Shown: positions 1 through 6,850 of the stretch, piece after piece | How positions within the stretch are numbered: the stretch's first letter is position 1 | Layout of the letters: each line of letters starts with the position of its first letter | Assembly: GCA_017960005.1 (NCBI GenBank) | Contig: JAGCZM010000039.1 | Location: 1 to 7,567 of the forward strand | Origin: Eggerthellaceae bacterium | GTDB taxonomy: Bacteria; Actinomycetota; Coriobacteriia; Coriobacteriales; Eggerthellaceae | DNA: 7,567 nucleotides | Direction of reading: 5' to 3' | The notes under the pieces: generated by a model | Database searches by the model: none | Seen by the model: only the letters and a program-made list of their open reading frames with translations | Told to the model about the DNA's origin: nothing | Program-made: the position numbers and the translations under genes

Positions 1-278
1 GGCAGCCAAGTCTTGTAGTCCTTGATGGTTGTGCGGGTACCGGCGGTCGGAGCGGACTTCACGAAAAACGCAAGTATGATGCGAACCAAGCAGTTGATGA
101 ACAAGACGATGCCGAAGAAGATATGAGCTCCGCGGGCGATACCCATGAACCCGGCAAAGAACGGGAAATGGATATAAAAGCCCGTGAAGATCAGGACAAT
201 CATGCTGACAAGGTTAATCCAGTGAGTGATGACGAAAGGCAACGGATGCGCTTCGCGATAATGTGCAAGATGGGCCAT
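1..278 (-). CDS. hyaC: [NiFe]-hydrogenase b-type cytochrome subunit (N-terminal part, cut by window edge)
   Basis: This is the membrane cytochrome that takes electrons from the hydrogenase small subunit and passes them to quinone through two b hemes (known role of the HyaC/CybH family). The window holds 92 codons from the ATG at 278; the rest lies beyond position 1. The protein begins MAHLAHYREAHPLPFVITHW. A first membrane helix spans about residues 13-36 and a second about 47-72. His19, in the THWIN stretch at the start of helix 1, and His52, in GAHIFFG of helix 2, are the likely axial heme ligands. The start follows the large-subunit TAA (282-280) by one base, with a GGTGA-type ribosome site in front, so translation is probably coupled. 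Complete family members run about 200-240 residues. The family is clear; the symbol is assigned by analogy to the E. coli operon. Confidence 0.88.
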   Translation of the reverse strand, partial: MAHLAHYREAHPLPFVITHWINLVSMIVLIFTGFYIHFPFFAGFMGIARGAHIFFGIVLFINCLVRIILAFFVKSAPTAGTRTTIKDYKTWL

Positions 279-279
279 C

Positions 280-1998
280 TTACTTCACCCCCCAAGGATT
301 GGTAACGGTCTCGAAATGCTTGCCGGTAGAAGGTTGCGAGATATGAACGGCACAAGCAACACACGGATCGAAACTGTGAGCGGTACGCAGAGCATTGATG
401 GGCTTTTCGATGGTACCGACCGGAACGCCGATAAGGGCTTTCTCCATGGGACCATACTCGCCGTCTTTGTTGTGCGGAGCCAAGTTCCAAGTGGAAGGAA
501 TGATGATGTGGTAACCCTCGATCTTGCCGTTTACCACGGTCTCGTTGTGATACAGAGCGCCACGCGGAGCCTCCCAGAAGCCCGAACCGACACCGGTGAG
601 GTTCTTGGGAGCGACAAAGTAAGAAGAATCGCCGCCTTTTACGGCCTCGATGAGCTCTGCAACCCATTCCTGCATCAGCTTGGAAATGTAGTAAGCCTCA
701 ACCTGGCGGGATGCGATACGGCCGAGGGTGTTCTGCAAAGCGCTGATATTGCCACTGCCTGCTCCGAATCCGACCAACATCTTGTTGATTTCGGTACGGA
801 TGAAGCTGTTGCCGCGTACGTATGCGGCAAGGATACGGGACAAACTGCCCGCTTCGTAGGGTTTGCCGCCGTATTGCGGGCACTTGACCCAGGTGTACTT
901 GTCGTTGACGGTACCGATGTCACGGATGCCCTGTCTGGTCATCGTGCCGGACTTGTAGTACTCGGTGTACTCGGGCTCGGTGATGTAGTACGGAGCGGTG
1001 TGAGTCTCGTCACCCTTGTACCAGGAGTGACCCATGTACTCGGTGATCATGCTCTCATCGACGTCACTTACGCGCAAACTGTCGTCCAAAACGCCCATGG
1101 GCATGTAACGATTCTTCATGCGGTCGATATAAGAGGTGTTCTCGTCAAACGCACGCTCGAACACGCCCCAAGATACGTAACGACCGACGCCCTTACCGAA
1201 CCCGAACGCGTCGGAATAGACGGAACCGATGACCATGGTATCGGGGATCATGGTCTTTTCAACCCAAGCGGCAACTTCGTCGACCATGTACTTGAGGTCG
1301 TCGAGTTTCTGCGCGGTAGGAACAAACGGAGTACCGCCGGGAACGATGGTCATGACGTGAGGCATCTTGCCGCCGAGCAAACCGCAGATTTCGGATGCTC
1401 TGGCCTGCATCTTCAAGGCCTCGAGGTAATGAGCGGTGCAAATGAGGTCCGCCTCGGGAGGAAGCTTGTAAGCGGTACCGCCGTCGGCATCAAACCAGTT
1501 GCCGGAGAAGATGGAGAGTTGGCCGTTTGCCGCAAAGGCAGCCAAGCGCTCCTTCAATGCCTTGAAATCCGTCGCGGTGGAAAGACCGGCTTCCAAAGCC
1601 AAATCATAGGTACCGGCGACATCGGCGCTCAAGGCGTTCAAAGGATTGACGAAGTCCAACGCGGCCAGGTTGTAGAACCAAAGAATGTGGCTGTGAAGGA
1701 ACTGTCCGCCTTCGATGAGGTTACGGATGATACGTGCGTTGTTGGGAATGGTGATGCCATATGCCTGCTCTGCCGCGATGGAGGAGCAACTGGTGTGAGA
1801 AACGGGGCAAACACCGCAAATACGCTGAACGATATGAGCGGCATCCTCGGGAGCGCGATCTTTGACAATCAGCTCCATACCGCGGAAGCAACCGCCCGAT
1901 ACCCAAGCGTCGGATACGACACCATGGGAGTCGACTTCCATCTCGACACGGAGATGGCCCTCAATACGGGTAATGGGATCGATAACCGAACGTGCCAT
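280..1998 (-). CDS. hyaB: [NiFe]-hydrogenase large (catalytic) subunit, group 1 uptake type
   Basis: This 572-residue protein carries the NiFe(CN)2CO site that splits H2. The N-terminal motif RICGVCPVSH supplies Cys61 and Cys64, and the C-terminal motif DPCVACAVH supplies Cys546 and Cys549, so all four metal ligands are present. RIEGHLR near the N-terminus (Glu14) and EAPRGAL (conserved Arg near the active site) are further family marks. After His552 come 20 residues (ISQPSTGK and onward), the extension that a HyaD-type endopeptidase removes once nickel is inserted; that protease is not in the window. There is no signal peptide, as expected for a partner carried through the Tat system by the small subunit. 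Its ATG overlaps the small-subunit stop (TAATG), with G-rich ribosome-site sequence at 2003-2016. The sequence looks most like the putative Coriobacteria-type respiratory group, but the subgroup is an inference. Confidence 0.97.
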   Translation of the reverse strand: MARSVIDPITRIEGHLRVEMEVDSHGVVSDAWVSGGCFRGMELIVKDRAPEDAAHIVQRICGVCPVSHTSCSSIAAEQAYGITIPNNARIIRNLIEGGQFLHSHILWFYNLAALDFVNPLNALSADVAGTYDLALEAGLSTATDFKALKERLAAFAANGQLSIFSGNWFDADGGTAYKLPPEADLICTAHYLEALKMQARASEICGLLGGKMPHVMTIVPGGTPFVPTAQKLDDLKYMVDEVAAWVEKTMIPDTMVIGSVYSDAFGFGKGVGRYVSWGVFERAFDENTSYIDRMKNRYMPMGVLDDSLRVSDVDESMITEYMGHSWYKGDETHTAPYYITEPEYTEYYKSGTMTRQGIRDIGTVNDKYTWVKCPQYGGKPYEAGSLSRILAAYVRGNSFIRTEINKMLVGFGAGSGNISALQNTLGRIASRQVEAYYISKLMQEWVAELIEAVKGGDSSYFVAPKNLTGVGSGFWEAPRGALYHNETVVNGKIEGYHIIIPSTWNLAPHNKDGEYGPMEKALIGVPVGTIEKPINALRTAHSFDPCVACAVHISQPSTGKHFETVTNPWGVK

Positions 1999-3248
1999 TA
2001 TGCCTTACCCCCTTCCTTGCTCTCGGGTTCTTCTGATGCCGGCTGGTATGCGGCGCTGTAATCGCCGATGGCCTTGTCGGGATGTTTCTCGTCCCACTTG
2101 CGAATCTTCTCGAAGTCCGCACCGCCATCCATACGTCCGGAGATCTTCATGCCGAACCCATGGATAACCAAAGCGCCGGCAAGCAAACCGGTAAGACCCA
2201 GAGCGATGGCGGTGGGTTGTACGACCCAATCGCCGATGCGGAGATCTCTGTGACGCTTATAGAACGGAGTATTGGCCTCTACCCAGTTGTCATTGGGGTT
2301 CATCGGATTTGCTTCGCAGCAACCGATGCAAGGTGCGCCGGCCTTGACACACCAGCTGCGTCTGTCGTTCCACAAAACGACACCGCAGTTGGCTTTGGTC
2401 TGAGGACCGCGACAGCCGAGCGGATAAAGGCAATAGCCCAAAGCCTCTTCTTTGCTGCCGAACTCGAACACGAACTCACCTGCCTCGAAATGGCCGCGAC
2501 GTTCGCAGTTCGCATGAACGCTTTGATCGAACATACCTAAAGGCTTGTTTTGCGCATCCAACTTCAAACCCTCAAGGCCGCTTACCAGCAATACGTCGAC
2601 GAGAACGGCGGTAAGCCACTCGGGGTTGCCGGGGCAACCGGGGATGTTGACGACGGGGGTCTTGATGCCTTTTTCGGCAAGGAATTGCATAACACCCATC
2701 GGCTTTGAGGGAGCGGGATGAGCGGCAATCCAGCCGCCGTTTACCGCGCAGGACCCGAAAGCGACAACAGCATTGGCTTTGGCGGCGACGTGTGCCAATT
2801 GTTCGGCACCGGTCTCGTTGGCAATGCGAAGTGCCTGGCCGTCCCATTCGCGAAGAACTGCGCCCTCGTAAACCAAAATGAAGTTACCCGCATTGACGGT
2901 CTCTTCCTTTGCCTGCTCAACATGCCAGCCGGCGCCTGCCGACAGAGGCTCGGAGTAGTTCAAAGAAAGCAACTCCAAAACAACCGATGCGACATCAGGG
3001 GTAACGGACTGAGCGAGGGATTCGGTACATCCCGTGCAGGAAGCACCTTCCATCCAGATGACGGGATAAAGCCCTCCCTCGGTCCTCCCAATAACATCGG
3101 CAAAGGCCTGCTCGATGCGTGGTGCGGCAAGTTCGCTCAAACCCGCAGCAACCGCGACAGCGCCACAAAGCTTCATGAAGTCACGGCGGGAAACGCCGCG
3201 AGCCTGCAACCTCTCGTGAAGCTTTAAGACGTTGGCCTCATTGTCCAT
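1998..3248 (-). CDS. hyaA: [NiFe]-hydrogenase small subunit, Tat-exported, membrane-anchored
   Basis: This 416-residue protein relays electrons from the NiFe site to the cytochrome. A Tat signal (SRRDFMK, residues 20-26, then a hydrophobic stretch to about 50) sends the folded heterodimer outside the membrane. Cluster ligands can be read in order. Proximal: Cys71 and Cys74 (CTGC), Cys167 (GSCA), Cys205 (PGCP). Distal: His245, Cys248, Cys273, Cys279. Medial: Cys288, Cys300, Cys307, Cys310. The two extra proximal cysteines of O2-tolerant enzymes are absent, which suggests an O2-sensitive enzyme. Cys300 stands where standard enzymes have a proline, which suggests a medial [4Fe-4S] rather than [3Fe-4S] cluster. 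A helix at about 343-364 anchors the protein, followed by about 50 mostly charged residues. The start is fixed by a strong ribosome site. Confidence 0.97.
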   Translation of the reverse strand: MDNEANVLKLHERLQARGVSRRDFMKLCGAVAVAAGLSELAAPRIEQAFADVIGRTEGGLYPVIWMEGASCTGCTESLAQSVTPDVASVVLELLSLNYSEPLSAGAGWHVEQAKEETVNAGNFILVYEGAVLREWDGQALRIANETGAEQLAHVAAKANAVVAFGSCAVNGGWIAAHPAPSKPMGVMQFLAEKGIKTPVVNIPGCPGNPEWLTAVLVDVLLVSGLEGLKLDAQNKPLGMFDQSVHANCERRGHFEAGEFVFEFGSKEEALGYCLYPLGCRGPQTKANCGVVLWNDRRSWCVKAGAPCIGCCEANPMNPNDNWVEANTPFYKRHRDLRIGDWVVQPTAIALGLTGLLAGALVIHGFGMKISGRMDGGADFEKIRKWDEKHPDKAIGDYSAAYQPASEEPESKEGGKA

Positions 3249-3253
3249 GTTTG

Positions 3254-3263
3254 CACCTCCTTT
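3254..3263 (-). promoter_or_regulatory. Strong ribosome binding site of the hydrogenase small subunit
   Basis: The minus strand reads AAAGGAGGTG five bases before the ATG at 3248. It is a near-perfect Shine-Dalgarno sequence and fixes this start. Confidence 0.85.
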
Positions 3264-3310
3264 AGGTGAACTTGGTTTTGTACATAACTTGTGTCATTCT
3301 CTCACAGATT

Positions 3311-3340
3311 TGTCAATATATCCGCAGGTCATTTTGTAAA
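3311..3340 (-). promoter_or_regulatory. Possible promoter of the hydrogenase operon (weak)
   Basis: Two -35-like hexamers lie in the leader on the minus strand. TTTACA (3340-3335) is followed after 16 bases by TATTGA (3318-3313, 4 of 6 matches to TATAAT). A perfect TTGACA (3316-3311) has only CACAAG (3293-3288) at 17 bases. Neither pair is convincing, so the start of transcription is open. A third option, CATTAT overlapping the right arm of the inverted repeat at 3372-3399, would put the repeat directly over the promoter. Confidence 0.3.
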
Positions 3341-3371
3341 AACCCCGATACCGTACGCAAAAGGCACAATA

Positions 3372-3399
3372 ATGTTACTGCTCCTTTTGAGCGTAACAT
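3372..3399. promoter_or_regulatory. Candidate NikR-type operator: perfect inverted repeat upstream of the [NiFe]-hydrogenase operon
   Basis: The sequence shows ATGTTAC (3372-3378), 14 bases, then GTAACAT (3393-3399). The arms are perfect, and one more pair on each side also matches (TAATGTTAC/GTAACATTA, 3370-3401). From memory, a class of NikR sites (described for Geobacter uraniireducens NikR) is GTGTTAC-N13/14-GTAACAC, so this site matches at six of seven positions per arm and in spacing. A nickel-responsive regulator in front of a nickel enzyme makes biological sense, but no nikR gene lies in the window. The same bases can also form a hairpin (GCTC at 3380-3383 pairs with GAGC at 3389-3392, with one bulged base), which would sit just after the stop of the glycosylase gene. 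It has no T-tract in either direction, so an ordinary terminator is less likely. Confidence 0.6.
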
Positions 3400-3431
3400 T
3401 ACCGGGGCAAAATAACCGTTTCAAAAAGGGC

Positions 3432-4340
3432 TTAGCGACTCGAATCGGCGCAAAAAACCGTGCCCGCATCTTCAAGAAAAAGGAAACCCTCGCGCTCAAG
3501 ACGAGTCAGAAGCTTTCTTATTCTCTCTTCCCCGACCGGGCCTCTGTTTTTCTTTCGTTCGAATGCCGATATGCCATCGACGACGGCACTGATGCCCATA
3601 CCTTCGGGAGCGGACAACACCATGCGGATGATTTCGGCACGAAGTTGGCGATCCGAGCCTTCATAGGTCGATTGTTTTGCATAGGTCTTGGATTGGCGCG
3701 AGTAATTTTGCTCCGTCGTTTTGATATGGGCGCCCAAATCAAGCAGCGCACAATACCAAACATCGACATCGGTTTCGGGACAGGTTTGCTTGATCAAAGC
3801 GATGATCTCTTTGTCCGAGACATCGCTTTGTCCCTCGAAAAACTCGCGGATATAGACGCTTCTCACGTTGGTTTCCAAATACACGGCCGCAACACCGTGT
3901 GCGAAAACCATGACGCCGGCGGCCGTGGAAGGACCGATGCCGGGCAGTTTGATCAGCTCTTCGTAGGTCGAAGGAAGGACACCGCGATAGCGTAAAGAGC
4001 ATTCGTCGGCGCATTTTTTGAGCATCAGAGCGCGCCGATTGTAGCCGAGCCCCTGCCATGCTTCGAGCACATCGGAAACCGACGCCGAAGAAAGCGCGTC
4101 GATGGTGGGAAAACGCTCGATAAAACGCTCGAAGTAACGCAAAACACGCACCGTCTGTGTTTGTTGGAGCATGATTTCGGAAACGAGGACCTTGTAGGGG
4201 TCGGATTGCTTTCTCCAGGGAAAGTCACGATAAAGGGCCTTGCCCTCTTCCAAGACTTTCTTTCGAAACGAAGAAATCCTCTCCTCGGTCAACACAATAA
4301 CAGACCGAGAAGAGGATGAATCGGTTTGCGTTTTTGGCAT
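3432..4340 (-). CDS. MutY-related HhH-GPD DNA glycosylase lacking the Fe-S cluster
   Basis: This is a base-excision repair glycosylase of the endonuclease III/MutY fold, 302 residues from the ATG at 4340. That start lies four bases after the stop of the upstream gene and has GGAAG in front; an in-frame ATG at 4370 would add ten residues and overlap that gene. Visible motifs are PWR (41-43), SEIMLQQTQ with the catalytic-type Glu55, GLGYNRRA, and the helix-hairpin-helix LPGIGPSTA (132-140). Two things differ from MutY. The catalytic Asp position reads YLETNVR, giving Glu156. The Cys-x6-Cys-x2-Cys-x5-Cys cluster loop is replaced by a Lys/Ser/Gln-rich loop (about 206-225) with no cysteine, leading into EGSDRQLR. 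The last 70 residues look like a winged helix and not MutY's Nudix-like domain. I recall a broad family with this layout, often labelled adenine glycosylase or 'HesB'. The substrate is unproven. Confidence 0.85.
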   Translation of the reverse strand: MPKTQTDSSSSRSVIVLTEERISSFRKKVLEEGKALYRDFPWRKQSDPYKVLVSEIMLQQTQTVRVLRYFERFIERFPTIDALSSASVSDVLEAWQGLGYNRRALMLKKCADECSLRYRGVLPSTYEELIKLPGIGPSTAAGVMVFAHGVAAVYLETNVRSVYIREFFEGQSDVSDKEIIALIKQTCPETDVDVWYCALLDLGAHIKTTEQNYSRQSKTYAKQSTYEGSDRQLRAEIIRMVLSAPEGMGISAVVDGISAFERKKNRGPVGEERIRKLLTRLEREGFLFLEDAGTVFCADSSR

Positions 4341-4344
4341 GAAA

Positions 4345-5760
4345 CTAGTCTTCCGAGGGGGCATCCGCATCGTGCATATCGTCCAAGAGGCTGTCTATCG
4401 TCTCGAAATCCGACGCATACGCATCCATGATGGCATCTTCCAAACGATGATAGCCTTCGGAATCCAGCGGGAAAAACGCCGCCAGACGCTCGAATATCAT
4501 CACGGGCGTGATGGGCACGAAACGACGCTCTTCGATGCCTTTCTTATAGGCAAACTCGACGGCGTCGCGCGCCGCGGCATATATCTCGAAACGTGCCAAG
4601 CCATCCGAGAAATCCACGAGCTGCGAGATGTTGATGACACGCAAACTGGGATGCTCCTCGGCGATATCCATACACAACTCGGCACGCTCTTCGCGGGTGG
4701 GCTTGCCGACGTTGACCACGTTGAGCGGGTAGATCATTTCCGCGAAAATCTCATCGATGGCATCTTCGTGAACCGCGGTGCAAAGCACGTACACTTCCGG
4801 GTTTTCGGTGGCCATACGGATGAGATTGAGAGCTTCACGCGCTCCCCTGGTCATCTGCGGCATTCCCGCAAACGGGGCAAAAGGCAATTCGGGCATTTCG
4901 TTGATGGGCGACATCCACGTATCGATGTCTTCCAAGATCAAAACACCGGCACCCACCAACTCGCTTTTGATGGCGTTGATGGCTTTCTTTTTGTTTTGGA
5001 CAAACACATTCAAAAGCGGCAACCCGTCCGGACTTTCTGTAACGTTCATGCGCATGGCAGGCAGACCCAACTCACCCGCGGTGGCAAGGGCAAACTCAAG
5101 GGCATCCTCTCGGGATTCGCTCACAAACAAAAACGTATCGGCGGCAGGAACACGCCTGATACCGTGACGGGAGTTGAGTTTTTCCACAAGTTCGGTGTAT
5201 TCGGGATCTCTGTCCATGCCGATTCCGTATTTGCCCATCTGAGCAACAACCGCATCGAATCCCGAAAGCGTCGAATAGTTTTGTTCCTCTTCGTTCTCTT
5301 CGGGTGCCTTGATGCCGATTTCTTCTGCGGCACGCGTCAAAGCGGAGATGTTTTTCCTCTCCGAAGACAAACGCGAATCACCGCCACGCGAATCCACGAC
5401 GGTCACGTTGGGAAGCGATGCAAGCGCGTTGAGCAGCGACTCGGGTGTGGGAGGCGTATAGCCGTCCTTTTTCTCCGAGGATACCCTATCTTCCTTCGAA
5501 CCATCGGATTCCGCCGTCTTTGAAACACTCGGAATCTCGGGCGGTGCCGGCGTAAACGGAAACAGCGGCACGGGCATCGCGCCCGGCATACCGAACACCG
5601 GGCTTTGGGAAGCGTCGATGGGCTCCGAAGATGCCTCTTCGGCAGCCTCGTTTGTTTGGTCTTTTACATCTTGCTTGATTTCGGGCACAGCAGCCGCAGA
5701 AGGCTCGATAATCGGAGAAGCGCCCTCGGCGTTGATGTCTTCCATTTTTTGTTCGGCCAC
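4345..5760 (-). CDS. AAA+-like protein with a degenerate ATP-binding site and disordered N-terminus
   Basis: I do not recognise this 471-residue protein as a named family. Residues 1 to about 160 are rich in Pro, Glu, Ser and Ala and look disordered. From about 205 the layout follows an AAA+ module: a strand (TFLFVSES, 209-216), then a helix and the phrase AGELGLPAMRMNVTE, then VLILEDIDTW (273-282) at Walker B, a sensor-1-like strand PEVYVLCT (321-328), and a helical lid-like region (about 353-450) ending in an acidic tail. The Walker A loop GxxxxGK is missing: after the strand the sequence reads SESREDALEF. ATP binding is therefore doubtful, and the protein may be a scaffold or regulator. 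The start is GTG with a strong ribosome site; an ATG at 5745 is the alternative. The glycosylase starts four bases after its stop, so the two are probably co-transcribed. Confidence 0.8.
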   Translation of the reverse strand: MAEQKMEDINAEGASPIIEPSAAAVPEIKQDVKDQTNEAAEEASSEPIDASQSPVFGMPGAMPVPLFPFTPAPPEIPSVSKTAESDGSKEDRVSSEKKDGYTPPTPESLLNALASLPNVTVVDSRGGDSRLSSERKNISALTRAAEEIGIKAPEENEEEQNYSTLSGFDAVVAQMGKYGIGMDRDPEYTELVEKLNSRHGIRRVPAADTFLFVSESREDALEFALATAGELGLPAMRMNVTESPDGLPLLNVFVQNKKKAINAIKSELVGAGVLILEDIDTWMSPINEMPELPFAPFAGMPQMTRGAREALNLIRMATENPEVYVLCTAVHEDAIDEIFAEMIYPLNVVNVGKPTREERAELCMDIAEEHPSLRVINISQLVDFSDGLARFEIYAAARDAVEFAYKKGIEERRFVPITPVMIFERLAAFFPLDSEGYHRLEDAIMDAYASDFETIDSLLDDMHDADAPSED

Positions 5761-5764
5761 CGTA

Positions 5765-5773
5765 CACCTCCTT
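5765..5773 (-). promoter_or_regulatory. Ribosome binding site that decides the GTG start of the AAA+-like gene
   Basis: The minus strand reads AAGGAGGTG, then TACG, then GTG at 5760. This strong site favours the GTG over the in-frame ATG at 5745, which would lie too far downstream. Confidence 0.75.
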
Positions 5774-5802
5774 CACGAATATGCTTAATCGGGTTTTTCT
5801 AA

Positions 5803-5829
5803 ATTGTAATCCTTATGCCGTTTGCGCAA
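5803..5829 (-). promoter_or_regulatory. Possible promoter of the AAA+-like/glycosylase unit
   Basis: On the minus strand, TACAAT (5808-5803, 5 of 6 matches to TATAAT) lies about 42 bases before the GTG start. The best -35 is TTGCGC (5829-5824), but the spacer is only 15 bases. The -10 is good and the -35 is weak. Confidence 0.35.
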
Positions 5830-5934
5830 CCGAAAAACTCGACGGACGTTACTATGGGGTAATGAGAAAACGCATGCCCTCTCGAAGAATACGACTATGC
5901 GTATAACCCCGAGAACCGATTCGCCGTATGAGCT

Positions 5935-6693
5935 TTATTGCGCGCAGGGCTTCCAGGAAACGATGTTCCAGCCATGCTCGAAAGCATGCGCGGCAAGTTT
6001 TTTGTCGGGATCGACGGCAACCGGACATGCAGCTTTGGACAAAAGCGGAATATCGTTGCGGGAATCCCCGTATGCCACATCGAGCACCCATTTGCCTTCG
6101 CCGTATTGCCTGTCGGCAAATGCCTTGAGAACATCGAACTTGCCGTGAGAGATGGGGACCTGCCCCACATAGGAAGGCAGGTAGCGGTTTTGGGATTCCT
6201 CGAGACGTGCGGCAAACAGATAATCCATGTCGATATCTTGTTTGAGATGTCGAACCAAAGGCTCGAATGCCGCCGAAACATAAACGATGACACGGCCTGC
6301 GGCTCTGTCGGCTGCGATGCAATCAAGGCAACCCTGTTTGATGATCGGACGGATTCTCTGTTCGTAAAAACGGTTCAGAATAATCTCGACATCCTGTTTT
6401 TCGAGAGTGAAGAAAGGTCTGAACAGCGCATCGCGGGCCAAATCCTCCCCCATCTCGAATCCCAAACGCTCCCCGATAACCCAAATGAGCAGATAGAGCG
6501 CATCGGCAAAGCGCATCGCATGCTGTTCGCGCAGATCGCGCGCCAACTCGACCGGAGAAAAACCGTCGATGGTCGTGCCGTCGAAGTCATATACCGCCAG
6601 GCGGGCGATACCGTCCTCAACGTTTGCCGTTTCGTTTTTACGTCGTTCGAGTTCATCTCCCGACATAAAATCGATAGTCTTTTTTTCTTTCAT
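5935..6693 (-). CDS. HAD superfamily IB phosphatase (SerB-like hydrolase)
   Basis: This is a cytosolic Mg2+-dependent phosphomonoesterase of the haloacid dehalogenase superfamily, subfamily IB; the substrate cannot be read from the sequence. From the ATG at 6693 it has 252 residues. Motif I is VYDFDGTTI, with nucleophile Asp36 and acid/base Asp38. Motif II is VYVSAAFEP (Ser140). Motif III is probably Lys185 in SHGKFD. Motif IV is YGDSRNDIPLL (Asp210, Asp214). A helical cap lies between motifs I and II (about 47-125), as in phosphoserine phosphatase relatives. The ending, with VAVDPDKKL and GWNIVSW, is usual for IB members. The open frame continues upstream to an ATG at 6861, but those 56 residues are Arg/Ile-rich and unlike the family, and AAGG before 6693 supports the shorter form. 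The gene reads away from the neighbouring tRNA. Confidence 0.88.
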   Translation of the reverse strand: MKEKKTIDFMSGDELERRKNETANVEDGIARLAVYDFDGTTIDGFSPVELARDLREQHAMRFADALYLLIWVIGERLGFEMGEDLARDALFRPFFTLEKQDVEIILNRFYEQRIRPIIKQGCLDCIAADRAAGRVIVYVSAAFEPLVRHLKQDIDMDYLFAARLEESQNRYLPSYVGQVPISHGKFDVLKAFADRQYGEGKWVLDVAYGDSRNDIPLLSKAACPVAVDPDKKLAAHAFEHGWNIVSWKPCAQ

Positions 6694-6821
6694 GAACAGC
6701 CTTTGCGTTTGGGAATATCTTTTTGTCAAACGTATTTTAACCGAGCAGATTTCGATATCGATTTTCCGAAGAATAATCGTATCCTTTATCGCAAAAAGTA
6801 TGTATTCGAACGAAAAGAGCC

Positions 6822-6850
6822 TTGCGATATGATTCTTTTGCAAGTAAGAT
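6822..6850 (+). promoter_or_regulatory. Probable promoter of tRNA-Asp
   Basis: TTGCGA (6822-6827) and TAAGAT (6845-6850) are 17 bases apart, each with 4 of 6 consensus matches. Transcription would begin near 6857, about 12 bases before the tRNA. Confidence 0.45.

Noticed and set aside
123..305. A 60-codon plus-strand open frame over the cytochrome b start.
   Set aside because: It is antisense to a clear membrane cytochrome, is highly charged and has no ribosome site.
316..2061. A 581-codon open frame on the plus strand opposite the hydrogenase large subunit.
   Set aside because: It is an antisense shadow produced by codon bias in the real gene. It shows no family motifs and no ribosome site, while the minus strand carries every hydrogenase signature.
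4341..4370. The ATG at 4370 as the start of the glycosylase.
   Set aside because: It would overlap the upstream gene by 26 bases and has only a weak ribosome site. The ATG at 4340 has GGAAG and sits just after the upstream stop.
4240..5523. A 427-codon plus-strand open frame opposite the AAA+-like and glycosylase genes.
   Set aside because: Its His/Arg/Gly-rich composition is typical of antisense translation, it spans the junction of two real genes, and it has no recognisable domain.
5889..5904. ATACG-N6-CGTAT as a terminator of the HAD gene.
   Set aside because: The stem has only five pairs, mostly A-T, and lacks a clear T-run. No convincing terminator is seen in 5774-5934.
6734..6739. TAAAAT on the minus strand as a -10 for the HAD gene.
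   Set aside because: The hexamer is good (5 of 6), but no acceptable -35 lies 16-18 bases upstream, so it is not listed as a promoter.
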